Source: Candidatus Rifleibacteriota bacterium (GTDB lineage: Bacteria > Muiribacteriota > Ozemobacteria > Ozemobacterales > Ozemobacteraceae). Taken from it: a DNA stretch of 64,000 bases. Position numbers and translations under genes: made by a program. The stretch spans positions 1 through 64,000 of the forward strand of contig JAAYVD010000150.1 of NCBI GenBank assembly GCA_012517355.1. Reading direction: 5' to 3'. Positions 18,042 to 26,770 of the stretch are shown here, piece by piece (position 1 is the stretch's first letter; each line of letters begins with the position of its first letter). The notes beneath the pieces are model-generated. The model was not told the origin of the DNA. It saw nothing but the letters and a program-made list of their open reading frames with translations, and ran no database searches.

Positions 18042-19286
18042 ATGCGGCAGACGTTGGTGATCGTGGTCCTGGTCCTGGTGCTGGGGATGGCGATGTCGGT
18101 GGCGGCGGAGGAGGCGAAGCAGCCGCCGGTGTTTTCGCCGTTGCCCTTCGCGCAGGCCCTGCAGGAGGCGTCGGCCTCGGGGAAGCTGCTGCTGGTCGAT
18201 GCCATGGCCTCGTGGTGTCCGCCCTGCCGGAAGATGGACGAGACGACCTGGCGGGATCCCAAGGTGCTGGCCTGGGTGGCGTCGCATGCGCTGGCCATCC
18301 AGATCGACGTCGATGAAGTGGCGACCCTGGCCCAGGAGCTGCGCATCGAGGCGATGCCGACGATGCTGCTGTTCCGGTCCGGGAAGGAACTCGACCGCCT
18401 GATGAGCTACCAGGACCCCGACACCCTGATCGGCTGGCTGGACGGGCTGGCGGCCGGGAAGACCCGTCTGCAGACCCTGAGCGACCGCGCCGCACGGCTC
18501 GCGGGGAAGGGCCGGGAAGAGGTCAAAGCCCGCTACGACCTGGCCCGGGCCGCGAAGGGTGCGGGGGACCACGCCCGTGCGGTCGAGGAGTTCACCTGGT
18601 TGTGGGAGCATGCGTTGGAGGCCAGCCCGGCCTTCCGTGGCGTGCGGCTGTCCTTCATGGTCGAGGAGATGCGGCAACTCGCGCTCTCTTTTCCCCCCGC
18701 CCGGGCGAAGTTCCAGGAGCTGCGCGACCGGCTGACCCCGGCCCTCACCGCGATGACCTGCGACCGTGAGCAGTATGCCGACTGGCAGGCCCTCTGCCGG
18801 ATCATCAACGACGAGCAGGCGATCCTGGACTGGTATGGCAAGGCGAAGGGCGACCCGCGGGCCAAGGATCTGCTGTTCACGATCGGGGGCGACCTCGCCG
18901 AGATCCTGGCGGCCCACGGGCGGTGGGGGGAGGCCGGCTCCCTGCTGCGCGACCCGGTGACCGACGTGCGGGGGCTGCTGTTCATGGGGAAGTCGATGGC
19001 GACCTCACCCGATTACCGGTCCATGACCCTGGCCGGCGTCGGACCCATTTATGCCATGCTCCTGGCGGCGGGCCGCACCGCGGAAGCCGAGACCATCGGC
19101 CGGGAGATCCTGGCCGAGGTGGGGGATGTCCCCCAGTCGCGGGCCGAGCTGGTTCGGTATGCCCTGTCGGCCAGCGCGACGGCCCCCATCCACGAGGCCT
19201 GGCTGGCCGAGGCCGCCTCTGCCGGGGTGGAGGTCGCCGACCTCCTGGCCGGTCGGGCCGCTGTCCTGCGGGAAGGGAAACGTTGA
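18042..19286 (+). CDS. Exported thioredoxin-fold protein
   Basis: A 414-residue protein with a signal peptide (1-22) and an N-terminal thioredoxin fold. The active-site motif is C59-P-P-C62 in MASWCPPCRKMDE, and the cis-proline segment is EAMPTMLLF. After about residue 140 comes a helical domain of 270 residues with TPR-like pairs, as in some DsbD-gamma or thiol-disulfide interchange proteins with solenoid tails. It probably reduces or oxidises thiols in the periplasm. GGAGGGAG precedes the ATG at 18042. It stands alone; the downstream gene is convergent. Confidence 0.85.
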   Translation: MRQTLVIVVLVLVLGMAMSVAAEEAKQPPVFSPLPFAQALQEASASGKLLLVDAMASWCPPCRKMDETTWRDPKVLAWVASHALAIQIDVDEVATLAQELRIEAMPTMLLFRSGKELDRLMSYQDPDTLIGWLDGLAAGKTRLQTLSDRAARLAGKGREEVKARYDLARAAKGAGDHARAVEEFTWLWEHALEASPAFRGVRLSFMVEEMRQLALSFPPARAKFQELRDRLTPALTAMTCDREQYADWQALCRIINDEQAILDWYGKAKGDPRAKDLLFTIGGDLAEILAAHGRWGEAGSLLRDPVTDVRGLLFMGKSMATSPDYRSMTLAGVGPIYAMLLAAGRTAEAETIGREILAEVGDVPQSRAELVRYALSASATAPIHEAWLAEAASAGVEVADLLAGRAAVLREGKR

Positions 19287-19317
19287 TCCTTCCCCGTCCC
19301 GATGGGGCCTGGGCGGG

Positions 19318-19398
19318 CCGACGGACCCGAGGTCGGCGGAGCGGCCTTGCGGTCGGGGCCGGCGGCGCGAGGGCGGGTTTCGCCCATCGGCCGGGGGC
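19318..19398 (-). repeat. 81-bp palindromic element, diverged intergenic copy
   Basis: The core reads CGCGAGGGCGGGTTTCGCCC, with the terminal CCGAGGTCGG palindrome on its left. It lies between two convergent genes. The rest of 19287-19493 shows nothing. Confidence 0.5.
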
Positions 19399-19493
19399 GG
19401 TCCGGCCCGATGCCGGTCACGCCCATATGCCGCCGAGGATGGCCGGTCAGGCCGGCGGGTTCGCGCCCTGACAGGGGCACCCTGCCTGGCGCG

Positions 19494-20543
19494 TCAGCGC
19501 TCCTGAGGGGTGGCCGGGGCGTAGGGGGGAAGGGGGGCGGCCAGGACGATCCGGCCCCGCCAGCGGGTCTTTCGGGCCTGGGCGGGGTTCAGCTGTCGCA
19601 GGGTGTCGGAGGCCAGGCCGAAACGGGTGGCGATCTCTTCGACGGGAAGCGCCTGTCGGCCGGTTTCGAAGAAGCGGTGGCCGCCGAGGCAGGTCCAGGT
19701 GCCGGTGTCGATCTGATACTGCCATTCCTCGACGGTGCGGAGGCTGGCGAAGAACCGCTTCCCGCCCCCGCGCCAGGGCCGGCGGACGAGGGTCGTCCAG
19801 ACGGGGGGCTTTCCTTCCGACCATTCCTCTTCGACATGGACTTTGCTCAGGGAGAGGGCCTGGCCCTGGCGGGCGATGGACATCCGGGTGGTGACGAACT
19901 CCCCGTCGTCGAAGCGGTCAAGGGCTCCGAAGCGGTCGCGGAGGAGTTCGATCCAGTCGGAGCCGCTGGCCAGGAGAAGAAGGTGGCCTTCCTCGATGAA
20001 CCGTCCGGTTCCTTCGGCGCAGGTGGTCCAGCGGACCCAGAGCAGGCGGTCGGGCAGGAGCCAGGTGGCGGTGACCGTTTCGGGGGCGAGGCCCCGCCGT
20101 TCGGTCATGTCGGGGTCCTTCCCGGGCGGGGGGGCGGGGTCCCAGGCGAAGAAGGTGCGGTCGAGGTCGAACTCGATGGCCGTGGCCGGGGGGGCGGCGG
20201 GGTCGGAGGGGTCGGGGGCAGCGGCTGTCGGGGCCGGGCCTGCGAAGGGAGGCGGGGCGTGGAGAGTCAGGACGGTGTCGGCGAACGAAGGGGGGGAATC
20301 GGGGGCGGGCCGGCTGATGAAGGAGAGCCTGGTGGGGCGGTTGCGGGGGCGGGGAACGGGGCGGGTCGGCCGGGTGGCGGTGGGTGTCGTGGCGGCCCCC
20401 TGGCGATGCGCGAAACGGTCGCTTGGCGCCGTCATCCGTGGCGGCATCGGGGAAGCCCTTCCGACATCCTGTCGGGCGGGTGGATGGGGCGGACCAGCCC
20501 AGGCGGCCGCGGCGGCGAGGGCGAAGCCGACGACGACGGCCAT
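19494..20543 (-). CDS. Exported protein with C-terminal LysM-like domain, carrying an in-frame 81-bp element
   Basis: A 349-residue protein starting at ATG 20543 with a clear signal peptide (1-17, MAVVVGFALAAAAAWAG). Residues about 22-50 are encoded by one copy of the palindromic element and read as QDVGRASPMPPRM followed by the DRFAHRQG type of peptide. A Pro/Thr-rich stretch follows. The middle 150 residues are an unrecognised domain rich in Trp and Arg. The end (EEIATRFGLASDTLRQLNPAQ) resembles a LysM peptidoglycan-binding repeat. It is the last gene of the minus-strand group that includes an ABC transporter, separated from the permease by another element copy. Confidence 0.75.
   Translation of the reverse strand: MAVVVGFALAAAAAWAGPPHPPARQDVGRASPMPPRMTAPSDRFAHRQGAATTPTATRPTRPVPRPRNRPTRLSFISRPAPDSPPSFADTVLTLHAPPPFAGPAPTAAAPDPSDPAAPPATAIEFDLDRTFFAWDPAPPPGKDPDMTERRGLAPETVTATWLLPDRLLWVRWTTCAEGTGRFIEEGHLLLLASGSDWIELLRDRFGALDRFDDGEFVTTRMSIARQGQALSLSKVHVEEEWSEGKPPVWTTLVRRPWRGGGKRFFASLRTVEEWQYQIDTGTWTCLGGHRFFETGRQALPVEEIATRFGLASDTLRQLNPAQARKTRWRGRIVLAAPLPPYAPATPQER
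20396..20479 (+). repeat. 81-bp palindromic element inside the LysM protein gene
   Basis: Contains GCGCGAAACGG, GTCATCCGTGGCGGC and the terminal palindrome CCGACATCCTGTCGGGCGG. About 84 bp here. It sits directly after the signal-peptide codons of the gene, which it crosses without a stop. Confidence 0.8.
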
Positions 20544-20553
20544 GCGCGGACGG

Positions 20554-20634
20554 CCCCTTTGCGATGCGCGAAACTGCCGTTTCGCGCCGCCATCCGTGGC
20601 GGCAAAGGGGCCCTTCCGACATCGTGTCGGTCGG
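20554..20634 (+). repeat. 81-bp palindromic element, best-preserved intergenic copy
   Basis: An outer stem pairs CCCCTTTGC with GCAAAGGGG. It encloses hairpin GCGCGAAAC/GTTTCGCGC and hairpin GCCGCCA/TGGCGGC. The unit ends with the palindrome CCGACATCGTGTCGGTCGG. Exactly 81 bp. It lies between the permease stop (20660) and the LysM gene start (20543). Confidence 0.85.
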
Positions 20635-20659
20635 GGGCCGCGGTTCCCTTCCCTTCCCT

Positions 20660-21427
20660 TCATTTGACGAGGCGGAGCAGCATGCGCCGGCGCGCGTACC
20701 AGACGGTGCCGACGAGCCAGGTGGCCAGGATCGGCACCGCGCGCCAGTAGACCGGGGTGCCGAGGGTCAGACTGCGCAGGAGCGAGACGACGGGGGTCAG
20801 GGGGAGGGCCCAGACGGCGGTCTGCAGCCAGTCGGGCAGTTGGGACAGGGGGAAGAAGACGCCGCAGAAGAGGAACATCGGGAAGATGAACAGGAACTGC
20901 GGGTAGGAGATCTCGTCGATCGAGGCGGAGACGGCGGCGGCCAGCAGGCCGAGGGCCCCGAACAGGAAGGCGCAGAGGAAGGCGACGGGCAGGGCGGCCA
21001 GGGCGCCGAGGGGCCGGAAGTCGCCGGTGACGGCCCCGATGAGCAGCACGGCCGTGGCGGCGATGGTGCCCTTGGTGGCGTCCCAGAGCAGTTCTCCCCA
21101 GAGGACCTCGGAGAGGGTGATGGGGGTCATGGCCATGGCCTGGTAGATGCGCTGGTAGTACATGCGCACGAAGCTGCCGTAGGCCGCCTCGAAGAACCCC
21201 TGGAACAGCAGGGTCTGGGCGGCGATGCCGGCGAAGATGAACTGGCGGTAGGTCAGGGCGATCCCGTCCACCTCGATGGCCCCGACCATCGTTCCCAGGC
21301 CGTACCCGAACGAGAGCAGGTAGAGGATGGGCTCGACGAAGGTGGTGGTCAGCCCGAACCGGATGTCCTTGCGGTAGATCGCGAAATACCGCAGCCAGAC
21401 GATGCGGATGGCCCAGCCGTCGATCAT
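20660..21427 (-). CDS. ABC-2 type transporter permease
   Basis: A 255-residue membrane protein of the ABC-2 permease family (NodJ-like), with about six hydrophobic segments: near 28-45, 66-85, 110-135, 145-170, 180-200 and 225-245. It would form the channel for the ATPase encoded just upstream, exporting a polysaccharide, lipid or drug; the substrate cannot be read from the sequence. The ATG at 21427 is chosen because GGGAGG sits five bases before it; a GTG two codons upstream would overlap that site. An 81-bp element separates it from the ATPase gene. Confidence 0.88.
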   Translation of the reverse strand: MIDGWAIRIVWLRYFAIYRKDIRFGLTTTFVEPILYLLSFGYGLGTMVGAIEVDGIALTYRQFIFAGIAAQTLLFQGFFEAAYGSFVRMYYQRIYQAMAMTPITLSEVLWGELLWDATKGTIAATAVLLIGAVTGDFRPLGALAALPVAFLCAFLFGALGLLAAAVSASIDEISYPQFLFIFPMFLFCGVFFPLSQLPDWLQTAVWALPLTPVVSLLRSLTLGTPVYWRAVPILATWLVGTVWYARRRMLLRLVK

Positions 21428-21523
21428 GGGCACCTCCCGGGGGTCGGAGCAAAATGGTACCCAATATAAGAATATGAATTGTACAATTCATGATGGGCCT
21501 GCCCCGCGCGGGGCCGGTGTCGG

Positions 21524-21604
21524 CCGCCCGGCGGGGCGCGAAACCCGCGTTCCGCACCGCCATCCGTGGGGGCGAGGGGGGCCGGCCGCCATCGTGCCGG
21601 TTGA
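21524..21604 (+). repeat. 81-bp palindromic element between ABC transporter genes
   Basis: A diverged copy with core GCGCGAAACCCGCGTTCCGC and end CCGCCATCGTGCCGGTTGA. The rest of the 21428-21665 gap shows only a short AT-rich stretch near 21460-21490. Confidence 0.7.
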
Positions 21605-21665
21605 GGGGGGCCAAGGGCGGCTTTGCCCCGGGGCGTCGTGGCCCGGATGACCCGGCCGGTCCCGG

Positions 21666-22529
21666 TCATGCCGGGGTCTCCCCGGCCCCGTCTCCCGATT
21701 CCTCCAGGGAAAGGCCGGTCAGTTTCAGGTAGACGTCCTCGAGATTGGGGGGACGCTCCCAGTGGACGCCCGGGCGGATCTCCTCGCGCACGGCGGCCTG
21801 GCCGATGTGGCGGGCGATCAGGTCGGCGGGCGGGGCCACGTCGAGCAGAAGGCCCTGATGGATGATGGCCACCCGGTCGCACAGGCGCTCGGCCTCCTGC
21901 ATGTAGTGGGTCGAGAGCAGGACGGCCCCGCCGCCCGCCCGGAACCGGTCGATGACCCCCCAGACCACCCGGCGGGCCTCGGGGTCGAGGCCGGTGGTCG
22001 GCTCGTCGAGCACCAGCACCCGGGGTTCCGACACCAGGGCGCGGGCCACCTGCAACCGGCGCCGCATGCCTCCCGACAGGGATTCCACCGGTTCCTTCGC
22101 CTTGGCCGCCAGGCCGAACTGGTCGAGCAGGTGGCGGGTGCGGCCTTCCGCCTCTGCCTCGGGGATGCGGAAGAACGAGGCGTAGAGCACCATCTGGTCG
22201 AAGACGGAGAAGTCGGTGTCGAGGGTGTCGTCCTGCGAGCAGACTCCGAGGTGGGCCCGGGCCTTCTTCGGCTCGGCGTGCACGTCGATGCCCAGCAGGC
22301 GCACCTGGCCGGTCGAGGGAGGGTAGAAGCCGACGATGCAGTTCATCGAGGTCGATTTCCCCGCGCCGTTGGGGCCGAGCAGGCCGAAACACTCGCCGGT
22401 CCCGATCGTGAAGGAGATGCCCTTGACGGCAGGGAAGGGGTCGCCGCCCGGGACGCGGTAGGACTTGGCCAGGTTCTCGACCGCCAGGGGCGGGGCGGGG
22501 GAAGGGGGGATGGCGTCGGCTGGTGTCAT
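21666..22529 (-). CDS. ABC transporter ATP-binding protein
   Basis: A 287-residue ATPase subunit. Walker A is GPNGAGKST (52-60), the signature is LSGGM (151-155), and Walker B is VLVLDEPTTGLD with Asp175-Glu176. The switch His is in LLSTHYM. The end carries a short acidic tail after the NodI-like C-terminal region (HWERPPNLEDVYLKLTG). It pairs with the ABC-2 permease downstream. It starts 21 bp after the ankyrin gene, so the two genes are probably co-transcribed. Confidence 0.93.
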   Translation of the reverse strand: MTPADAIPPSPAPPLAVENLAKSYRVPGGDPFPAVKGISFTIGTGECFGLLGPNGAGKSTSMNCIVGFYPPSTGQVRLLGIDVHAEPKKARAHLGVCSQDDTLDTDFSVFDQMVLYASFFRIPEAEAEGRTRHLLDQFGLAAKAKEPVESLSGGMRRRLQVARALVSEPRVLVLDEPTTGLDPEARRVVWGVIDRFRAGGGAVLLSTHYMQEAERLCDRVAIIHQGLLLDVAPPADLIARHIGQAAVREEIRPGVHWERPPNLEDVYLKLTGLSLEESGDGAGETPA

Positions 22530-22550
22530 GGGTGGAGGGTCATCGGCGGT

Positions 22551-23588
22551 TCAGGGGGTGGCGCCCCGGGACCGCAGCCAGTCGCAGAACCGGCGGGGGC
22601 AACGGTGGGCGATGGCCAGGGTCAGGACCGTGTCACCCTGGGCATCGCGGGCGCTGAGGCTGGCGCCGGCGGCGACCAGCCGGCTGGCGGCCTCCAGGTA
22701 GGGTTGCTGGCCGGCCGCGGCCGCCGGGTCGTCGTCCTCCTGGCCCAGGAGGACGGCCTCGTGGAGCGGGGTGCGGTCCCACATGTTGGCGGGGTCGATG
22801 GCCGCCCCGTGTTGGAGGAGAATCGTCACGAGGTCGGGCTTGCCCGCCCTGGCCGCCAGGTGCAGGGGGGTGTTGCCCTGGCGGTCGGGCAGCACCAACT
22901 GGGCGCCCCGGGCCAGCAGGAATTTCGCGATGCCCGGAAACCCGAGCCGGGCGGCTTCGTGCAGCGGGGTCCGGCGGTGCAGCCCATCGACGGCATCGAC
23001 GTTGGCCCCGTGCTGGACGAGAAACTCCACCATGGATTGGGAACCGCCCTGCACGGCGAGGTGAAGGGGTTCCCGGCCAAGGGGGTCGGGCCAGCGCACG
23101 GCATCGGGGAACCGGCGCAGCAGGGGCAGGAGCCGGCGATGATCGCCCTGGCCGGCCAGGGCATGGATGTCGTCCTGGTCGGCGGTGGCGGGGAAGGCCG
23201 GGGTGACTCTCAGACCGGTCAGGACGGTCAGGCCCAGGAAGAGGACGGCGGCCAGGACGGTCGTCCGGGGCGCCGGTCGGGGTCGGGGGGGAGAGGTGGA
23301 TGGCCTCCTGCGGAGGCGTGAAGCGAGCGTTCCGCCCCGCTCCCCGGGCCGGCAGAGGGGCCTCTCCGATGTCGTGACGGTCGGCCCCCCCTGTGCGGTG
23401 GGCGAAAGGGGCTTTTCGCGCCGTCCCTCGCGGCGGTCAGGGGGGGGGGCCGACAGCGCGTCGGTCGGCCCCTGTGCGATTCGCGAAACTCGCGTTTCGC
23501 GCCGCCGTCCATGGCGGCAAAGGGGCCCTACCGACATCGTGTCGGTCGGGTCGTGCGTGTGGCTGGAAGGGGTACGGCTGACGGTCAT
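22551..23588 (-). CDS. Ankyrin-repeat protein with three in-frame 81-bp elements
   Basis: A 345-residue protein. Residues about 14-95 are encoded by three tandem palindromic units and read as repeats of the type PTDTMSVGPLCRHGRRRE and SRIAQGPTD. A hydrophobic segment follows (TTVLAAVLFLGLTVL, about 108-125), then ankyrin repeats to the end (GREPLHLAVQGG, RTPLHEAARLG, NTPLHLAARAG, RTPLHEAVLLG, DTVLTLAIAH). Ankyrin domains bind proteins; the hydrophobic segment suggests a membrane anchor or signal facing the periplasm. Without the element peptide the protein would begin just before its hydrophobic segment, as expected for an exported protein. Its ATG overlaps the previous stop (ATGA). Confidence 0.82.
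   Translation of the reverse strand: MTVSRTPSSHTHDPTDTMSVGPLCRHGRRRETRVSRIAQGPTDALSAPPPDRREGRREKPLSPTAQGGPTVTTSERPLCRPGERGGTLASRLRRRPSTSPPRPRPAPRTTVLAAVLFLGLTVLTGLRVTPAFPATADQDDIHALAGQGDHRRLLPLLRRFPDAVRWPDPLGREPLHLAVQGGSQSMVEFLVQHGANVDAVDGLHRRTPLHEAARLGFPGIAKFLLARGAQLVLPDRQGNTPLHLAARAGKPDLVTILLQHGAAIDPANMWDRTPLHEAVLLGQEDDDPAAAAGQQPYLEAASRLVAAGASLSARDAQGDTVLTLAIAHRCPRRFCDWLRSRGATP
23304..23549 (+). repeat. Three tandem 81-bp palindromic elements inside the ankyrin gene
   Basis: Units at 23304-23384, 23388-23468 and 23469-23549 are each 81 bp and head to tail, with three extra C residues between the first two. The third is nearly identical to 20554-20634; the first two are more diverged. All are open in the frame of the gene on the minus strand. 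Confidence 0.85.
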
Positions 23589-26500
23589 CGGCTCTTTCCC
23601 CGTTTCTTCAATCGGCGGTATTCCTCGAACAGCCGGGCACTGGTGGTATACGTGGCCGGGGCGGCGTCGGGGAGATTGCCGGGGCGGATCTCCGTGGTGC
23701 CGGGCGGGAGCGGTGGGGCCACCGGCTCCTCGCTTCCGCCGTGGAAGGAGGAGGTGAGGAGGGCGAAGACGAGAAGGAGGCCGATCCCCCCGCCGGCCGC
23801 CAGCACGGCGGGATTTGCCCACCACGCGGTTTCGGCGGCCCGGTCGGCGGCCCGGCGGGATGGGGGCGTGGTCGTCGGCGGGGCGGTCCGGGTCGGGGTG
23901 GGGCGGCGCGTTCCGGCCGGCGGCGGAGCCCCCGGCGGGAGCGTGGCGGGGCCCTTCGGGGTGGTTCCTGGCGTCCGCGGCAGGGGCGCCGGGGTGGGGG
24001 CCGCCCGGGTGGGGGCCCCCCGGGCGGGTTGGCCTGCGGCCGCCGCCGCCGGGGGGGATGTCGGGGGAGTTGTGGGGAGGCGGCCGAATCGGGCCAGCAT
24101 GGTTTCGGTCTTGCCCTGCACCTCGGCGACCGCTCCCGCCAGGTCGGCGGGCAGGGACTTGCGCACCGTGGCGAGGAGAGGCAGGTTGTCGGGGTCGGGA
24201 TTGGCCAGGAACAGGCAGAGAGCGGCCTCCAGCAGGTCGCGGGTGCGGACCTCGGTCAGGAAAGCGGTCAACTGGTCGCGCACCAGGGGAAAATCGACGT
24301 AGACCATGCATCCCAGGGCCATCTTCTGGGTCGCCGCCTGACGGTCCTTCAGCATGGCGACCAGGTAGGAGATGGCCATGGCCTGGTCGGCCTGGCGGAG
24401 GGCCTTGACGGCCGCGGTCACCACGCGCTGGGAAGGCTGCCGGAAGAACTGGCCGATCAAGGGGAACAGTCGGTCGGGGTCAAAGGCCGCCAGATACTCG
24501 ATGGAAGCGGCGACCAGGGCTTCGCAGGGGTGCTTCAGCCAGCCCCGGCACAGGGCGGTGAAATCCCGGATCCCGAGACGCAGGGCGGCCCGCAGCAGGG
24601 CCCCCTTGCCGCGATCCGACCAGGCCGGGTCGTTCAGCCCCTTCTGCAGCGCGGCCCGGGCCACATCCTGGTCGCCCTTTTCCCAGGAGGCGGCCTGCGT
24701 CAGCAGGATCTCCTCGGGGGAAGGCGGCAAGGCCCCGTCTTCCGGGGCCCCGGCAGGAGAGGGACCGGGGATGGATGGGGAGGCGGAGGGGGCCGGGGGC
24801 AGGCCGGGGGCGGCCGGGGACGGTCCGGCGGGGGGCGTCGGGGCGGGGAAAACGGCGGCGGGGTCGGCCTCGCGGGGGCTGACGGCGGGGGTGACCTCGC
24901 GGGGGCTGACGGTGTGGCCGGCGCGAGGGCTGATAGCGGGGGCAGCTTCGCGGGGAGTGGCTGGGGGTGCGGTGGCTTCGCGGGGGTGGGCCGTGGGCGG
25001 CGGGGGGCCGGCGGCGATGTCTGCGGCTGGCGGGGTCGTGCCCGGTGTGGAGCAGGATGCGGGGGTGGTGGCCCCAGCGGTGGTTCCTGGCACGGTGGGG
25101 TGGCCTGTGCCCTCCCCACCCGTCGGTTCGGGGCCGGTTCCGGTTGCCGGGGCCCTGGCGGATCCTGAGGAACCGGTGGTCGCGGTGCGGGCGGAATCGG
25201 GCCTGGGGGCTGCCTCCGGCCGGTCGGCAGGGACGGCGCCCGGGGCGACCGGTGCGGCGGGGGCGACCGGGGGAGGGCCGCCGGCGGCCGAGACCTGGCC
25301 GCTTGCGGGAACGGGTTCCGGGGTGGACGGGACGAGGTCGGCGGTCTCTTGCAGCCAGTTGCGCAGGCGGTTCCGCAAGGAGTCGGGCAGGGGCCAGCCG
25401 AGCGCCTCCTCGAACGCGGCCCGGACCGGGGCGGACCGCATGTTCTTCTTGATGGCCCCGACGAGTTCGGGGGCTTCGGCGGCATCGGCCTGGTCCAGGC
25501 GGGCGAGGCAGTCCTGCACGAACCGGCTGGCCGCTTTGCGGTAGATCCATTCCTGGAGCTGCCGGTAGTATTCGTGGAACTTGCGGTCTTCGCCCAGGAG
25601 ATTGGATTCGCTGATCGCCTCGCAGGTGCTCTGCAGGACGCGGCGCAGCACGGCCGCCTTGGCAGGGACGCTTTCCTCGGCGATCTCCCACAGGTGATAG
25701 GGCGAGTCGATATCGGGGTTGAGCTTGAAATAGCGGCCGGCCTGCTCGAGCAGCTCGAGATCGGTCTCGATGGCCAAAAACCTCAGGACGAGCGGTTTGA
25801 CCTGGTCGAAGGGCAGGGCCAGGCAGACGTTCAGCCCGGTGCGGCGCTGGGGCGGGTCGGGACTCAGCAGCATGTTAGACAGGTGCGACAGGGCCTGCGC
25901 CGGGTCGAGGGCGAACAGGCCACGGATGGCCAGGGCCCGCAGCCCGGGGTCGTCGTCGGCGACCAGGGCGGCCAGGTCGTCGGCGATCAGGTGGGGGGCG
26001 CGCTTGACCAGCAGGCCGAGGGCGGCCATGCGTGTGCCCAGGGAAGGGTCGTGCAGGCGGCCGGCGGCCGCGTCGAGCCGCTCGAGGGGCCAGAACTCGC
26101 CGAAGATCCGCAGCAGGGCGGCCACCACCGACGCCTCCCGCTCGTGGACGAACCAATCGAGGGCGCGGCCGGCCAGGGCGCTGCGCTGCATGGTGTCGAG
26201 GTCCTCCAGCAGGTGGAGCCGGTCGGCGGGGGTGACCGCCTGGTACCGCTGATGGAAGGCAGCCGGGTCGAAGCTGGCGAAGGACTCGGCAACGACCTTG
26301 CCGAGGCGGCGTCGCACCGCCTGGATGGCCTGCTTGACCAGCAGGCGGCACTCCTCGTCCTCCTCGAGCAGCTCGCGCAGTTCGAGAGCGGTCAGCACCT
26401 CTTCGCTGTTCCCCTCGAAGAACGCCTTCTGCAGGGCCAGCAGCCGGGCGGACCGGACCGGCGACTCCAGTTCCCGGAGGACGAACGACGAGGCTTCCAT
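23585..26500 (-). CDS. Large HEAT-repeat protein with proline-rich linker and C-terminal membrane helix
   Basis: A 971-residue protein. Residues 1-390 are helical HEAT-like repeats (ESPVRSARLLALQKAFFEG, DPGLRALAIRGLFAL, PPQRRTGLNVCLALP). A Pro/Ala/Thr linker spans about 395-600 and contains short repeats of the form AxSPREx (encoded around 24850-24980). A second HEAT block covers about 605-790. After another Pro-rich stretch there is one hydrophobic helix (about residues 895-918, VLAAGGGIGLLLVFALL) and a short tail. The bulk is therefore probably cytoplasmic and tethered near the C-terminus. No catalytic motif is seen. A 44-residue ORF ends three bases upstream and the ankyrin gene overlaps its stop. 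Confidence 0.8.
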   Translation of the reverse strand: MEASSFVLRELESPVRSARLLALQKAFFEGNSEEVLTALELRELLEEDEECRLLVKQAIQAVRRRLGKVVAESFASFDPAAFHQRYQAVTPADRLHLLEDLDTMQRSALAGRALDWFVHEREASVVAALLRIFGEFWPLERLDAAAGRLHDPSLGTRMAALGLLVKRAPHLIADDLAALVADDDPGLRALAIRGLFALDPAQALSHLSNMLLSPDPPQRRTGLNVCLALPFDQVKPLVLRFLAIETDLELLEQAGRYFKLNPDIDSPYHLWEIAEESVPAKAAVLRRVLQSTCEAISESNLLGEDRKFHEYYRQLQEWIYRKAASRFVQDCLARLDQADAAEAPELVGAIKKNMRSAPVRAAFEEALGWPLPDSLRNRLRNWLQETADLVPSTPEPVPASGQVSAAGGPPPVAPAAPVAPGAVPADRPEAAPRPDSARTATTGSSGSARAPATGTGPEPTGGEGTGHPTVPGTTAGATTPASCSTPGTTPPAADIAAGPPPPTAHPREATAPPATPREAAPAISPRAGHTVSPREVTPAVSPREADPAAVFPAPTPPAGPSPAAPGLPPAPSASPSIPGPSPAGAPEDGALPPSPEEILLTQAASWEKGDQDVARAALQKGLNDPAWSDRGKGALLRAALRLGIRDFTALCRGWLKHPCEALVAASIEYLAAFDPDRLFPLIGQFFRQPSQRVVTAAVKALRQADQAMAISYLVAMLKDRQAATQKMALGCMVYVDFPLVRDQLTAFLTEVRTRDLLEAALCLFLANPDPDNLPLLATVRKSLPADLAGAVAEVQGKTETMLARFGRLPTTPPTSPPAAAAAGQPARGAPTRAAPTPAPLPRTPGTTPKGPATLPPGAPPPAGTRRPTPTRTAPPTTTPPSRRAADRAAETAWWANPAVLAAGGGIGLLLVFALLTSSFHGGSEEPVAPPLPPGTTEIRPGNLPDAAPATYTTSARLFEEYRRLKKRGKSR

Positions 26501-26503
26501 GGC

Positions 26504-26638
26504 TCAGGCCGGCGACCCTGGCCGGCTGTGGTGGCGCAGCCCGGCGATGATGTCCGAGCGCGAGGCGGCCGAGCCGGCGCCGGTGTACCCCTGGGTGCCG
26601 GGCATCATGATCGACAGGTTCTGCGAGGAAATCTTCAT
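26504..26638 (-). CDS. Small 44-residue protein upstream of the HEAT gene
   Basis: A 45-codon frame starts at ATG 26638 and stops three bases before the HEAT protein start. Almost every codon ends in G or C, as in real genes here. GAAGGAAC lies about 10 bases upstream and a TAGAAT -10 box about 25 bp upstream (26668-26663). The peptide starts MKISSQNLSIMM and contains GYTGAGSAASRSDIIAGL. No family is recognised. It could be a functional peptide or a leader coupling translation to the HEAT gene. Confidence 0.55.
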   Translation of the reverse strand: MKISSQNLSIMMPGTQGYTGAGSAASRSDIIAGLRHHSRPGSPA

Positions 26639-26685
26639 GGGTGCCGTGTTCCTTCGGGGCCCATTCTAGCCGAAACCGGTCGCGA

Positions 26686-26766
26686 GTGCGAGAGGTTCGC
26701 GCCCGTCCTGTCGCGCCGCCATCCGTGGCGGCAAAGGGGAACCCCTGCCGAGGTCGGGTTGGCCGG
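26686..26766 (+). repeat. 81-bp palindromic element, intergenic copy
   Basis: Its right part (GCCGCCATCCGTGGCGGCAA and terminal CCGAGGTCGG) is well kept, its left arm diverged. It ends four bases from the stop codon of the metallophosphoesterase gene. Confidence 0.7.
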
Positions 26767-26770
26767 GTCG

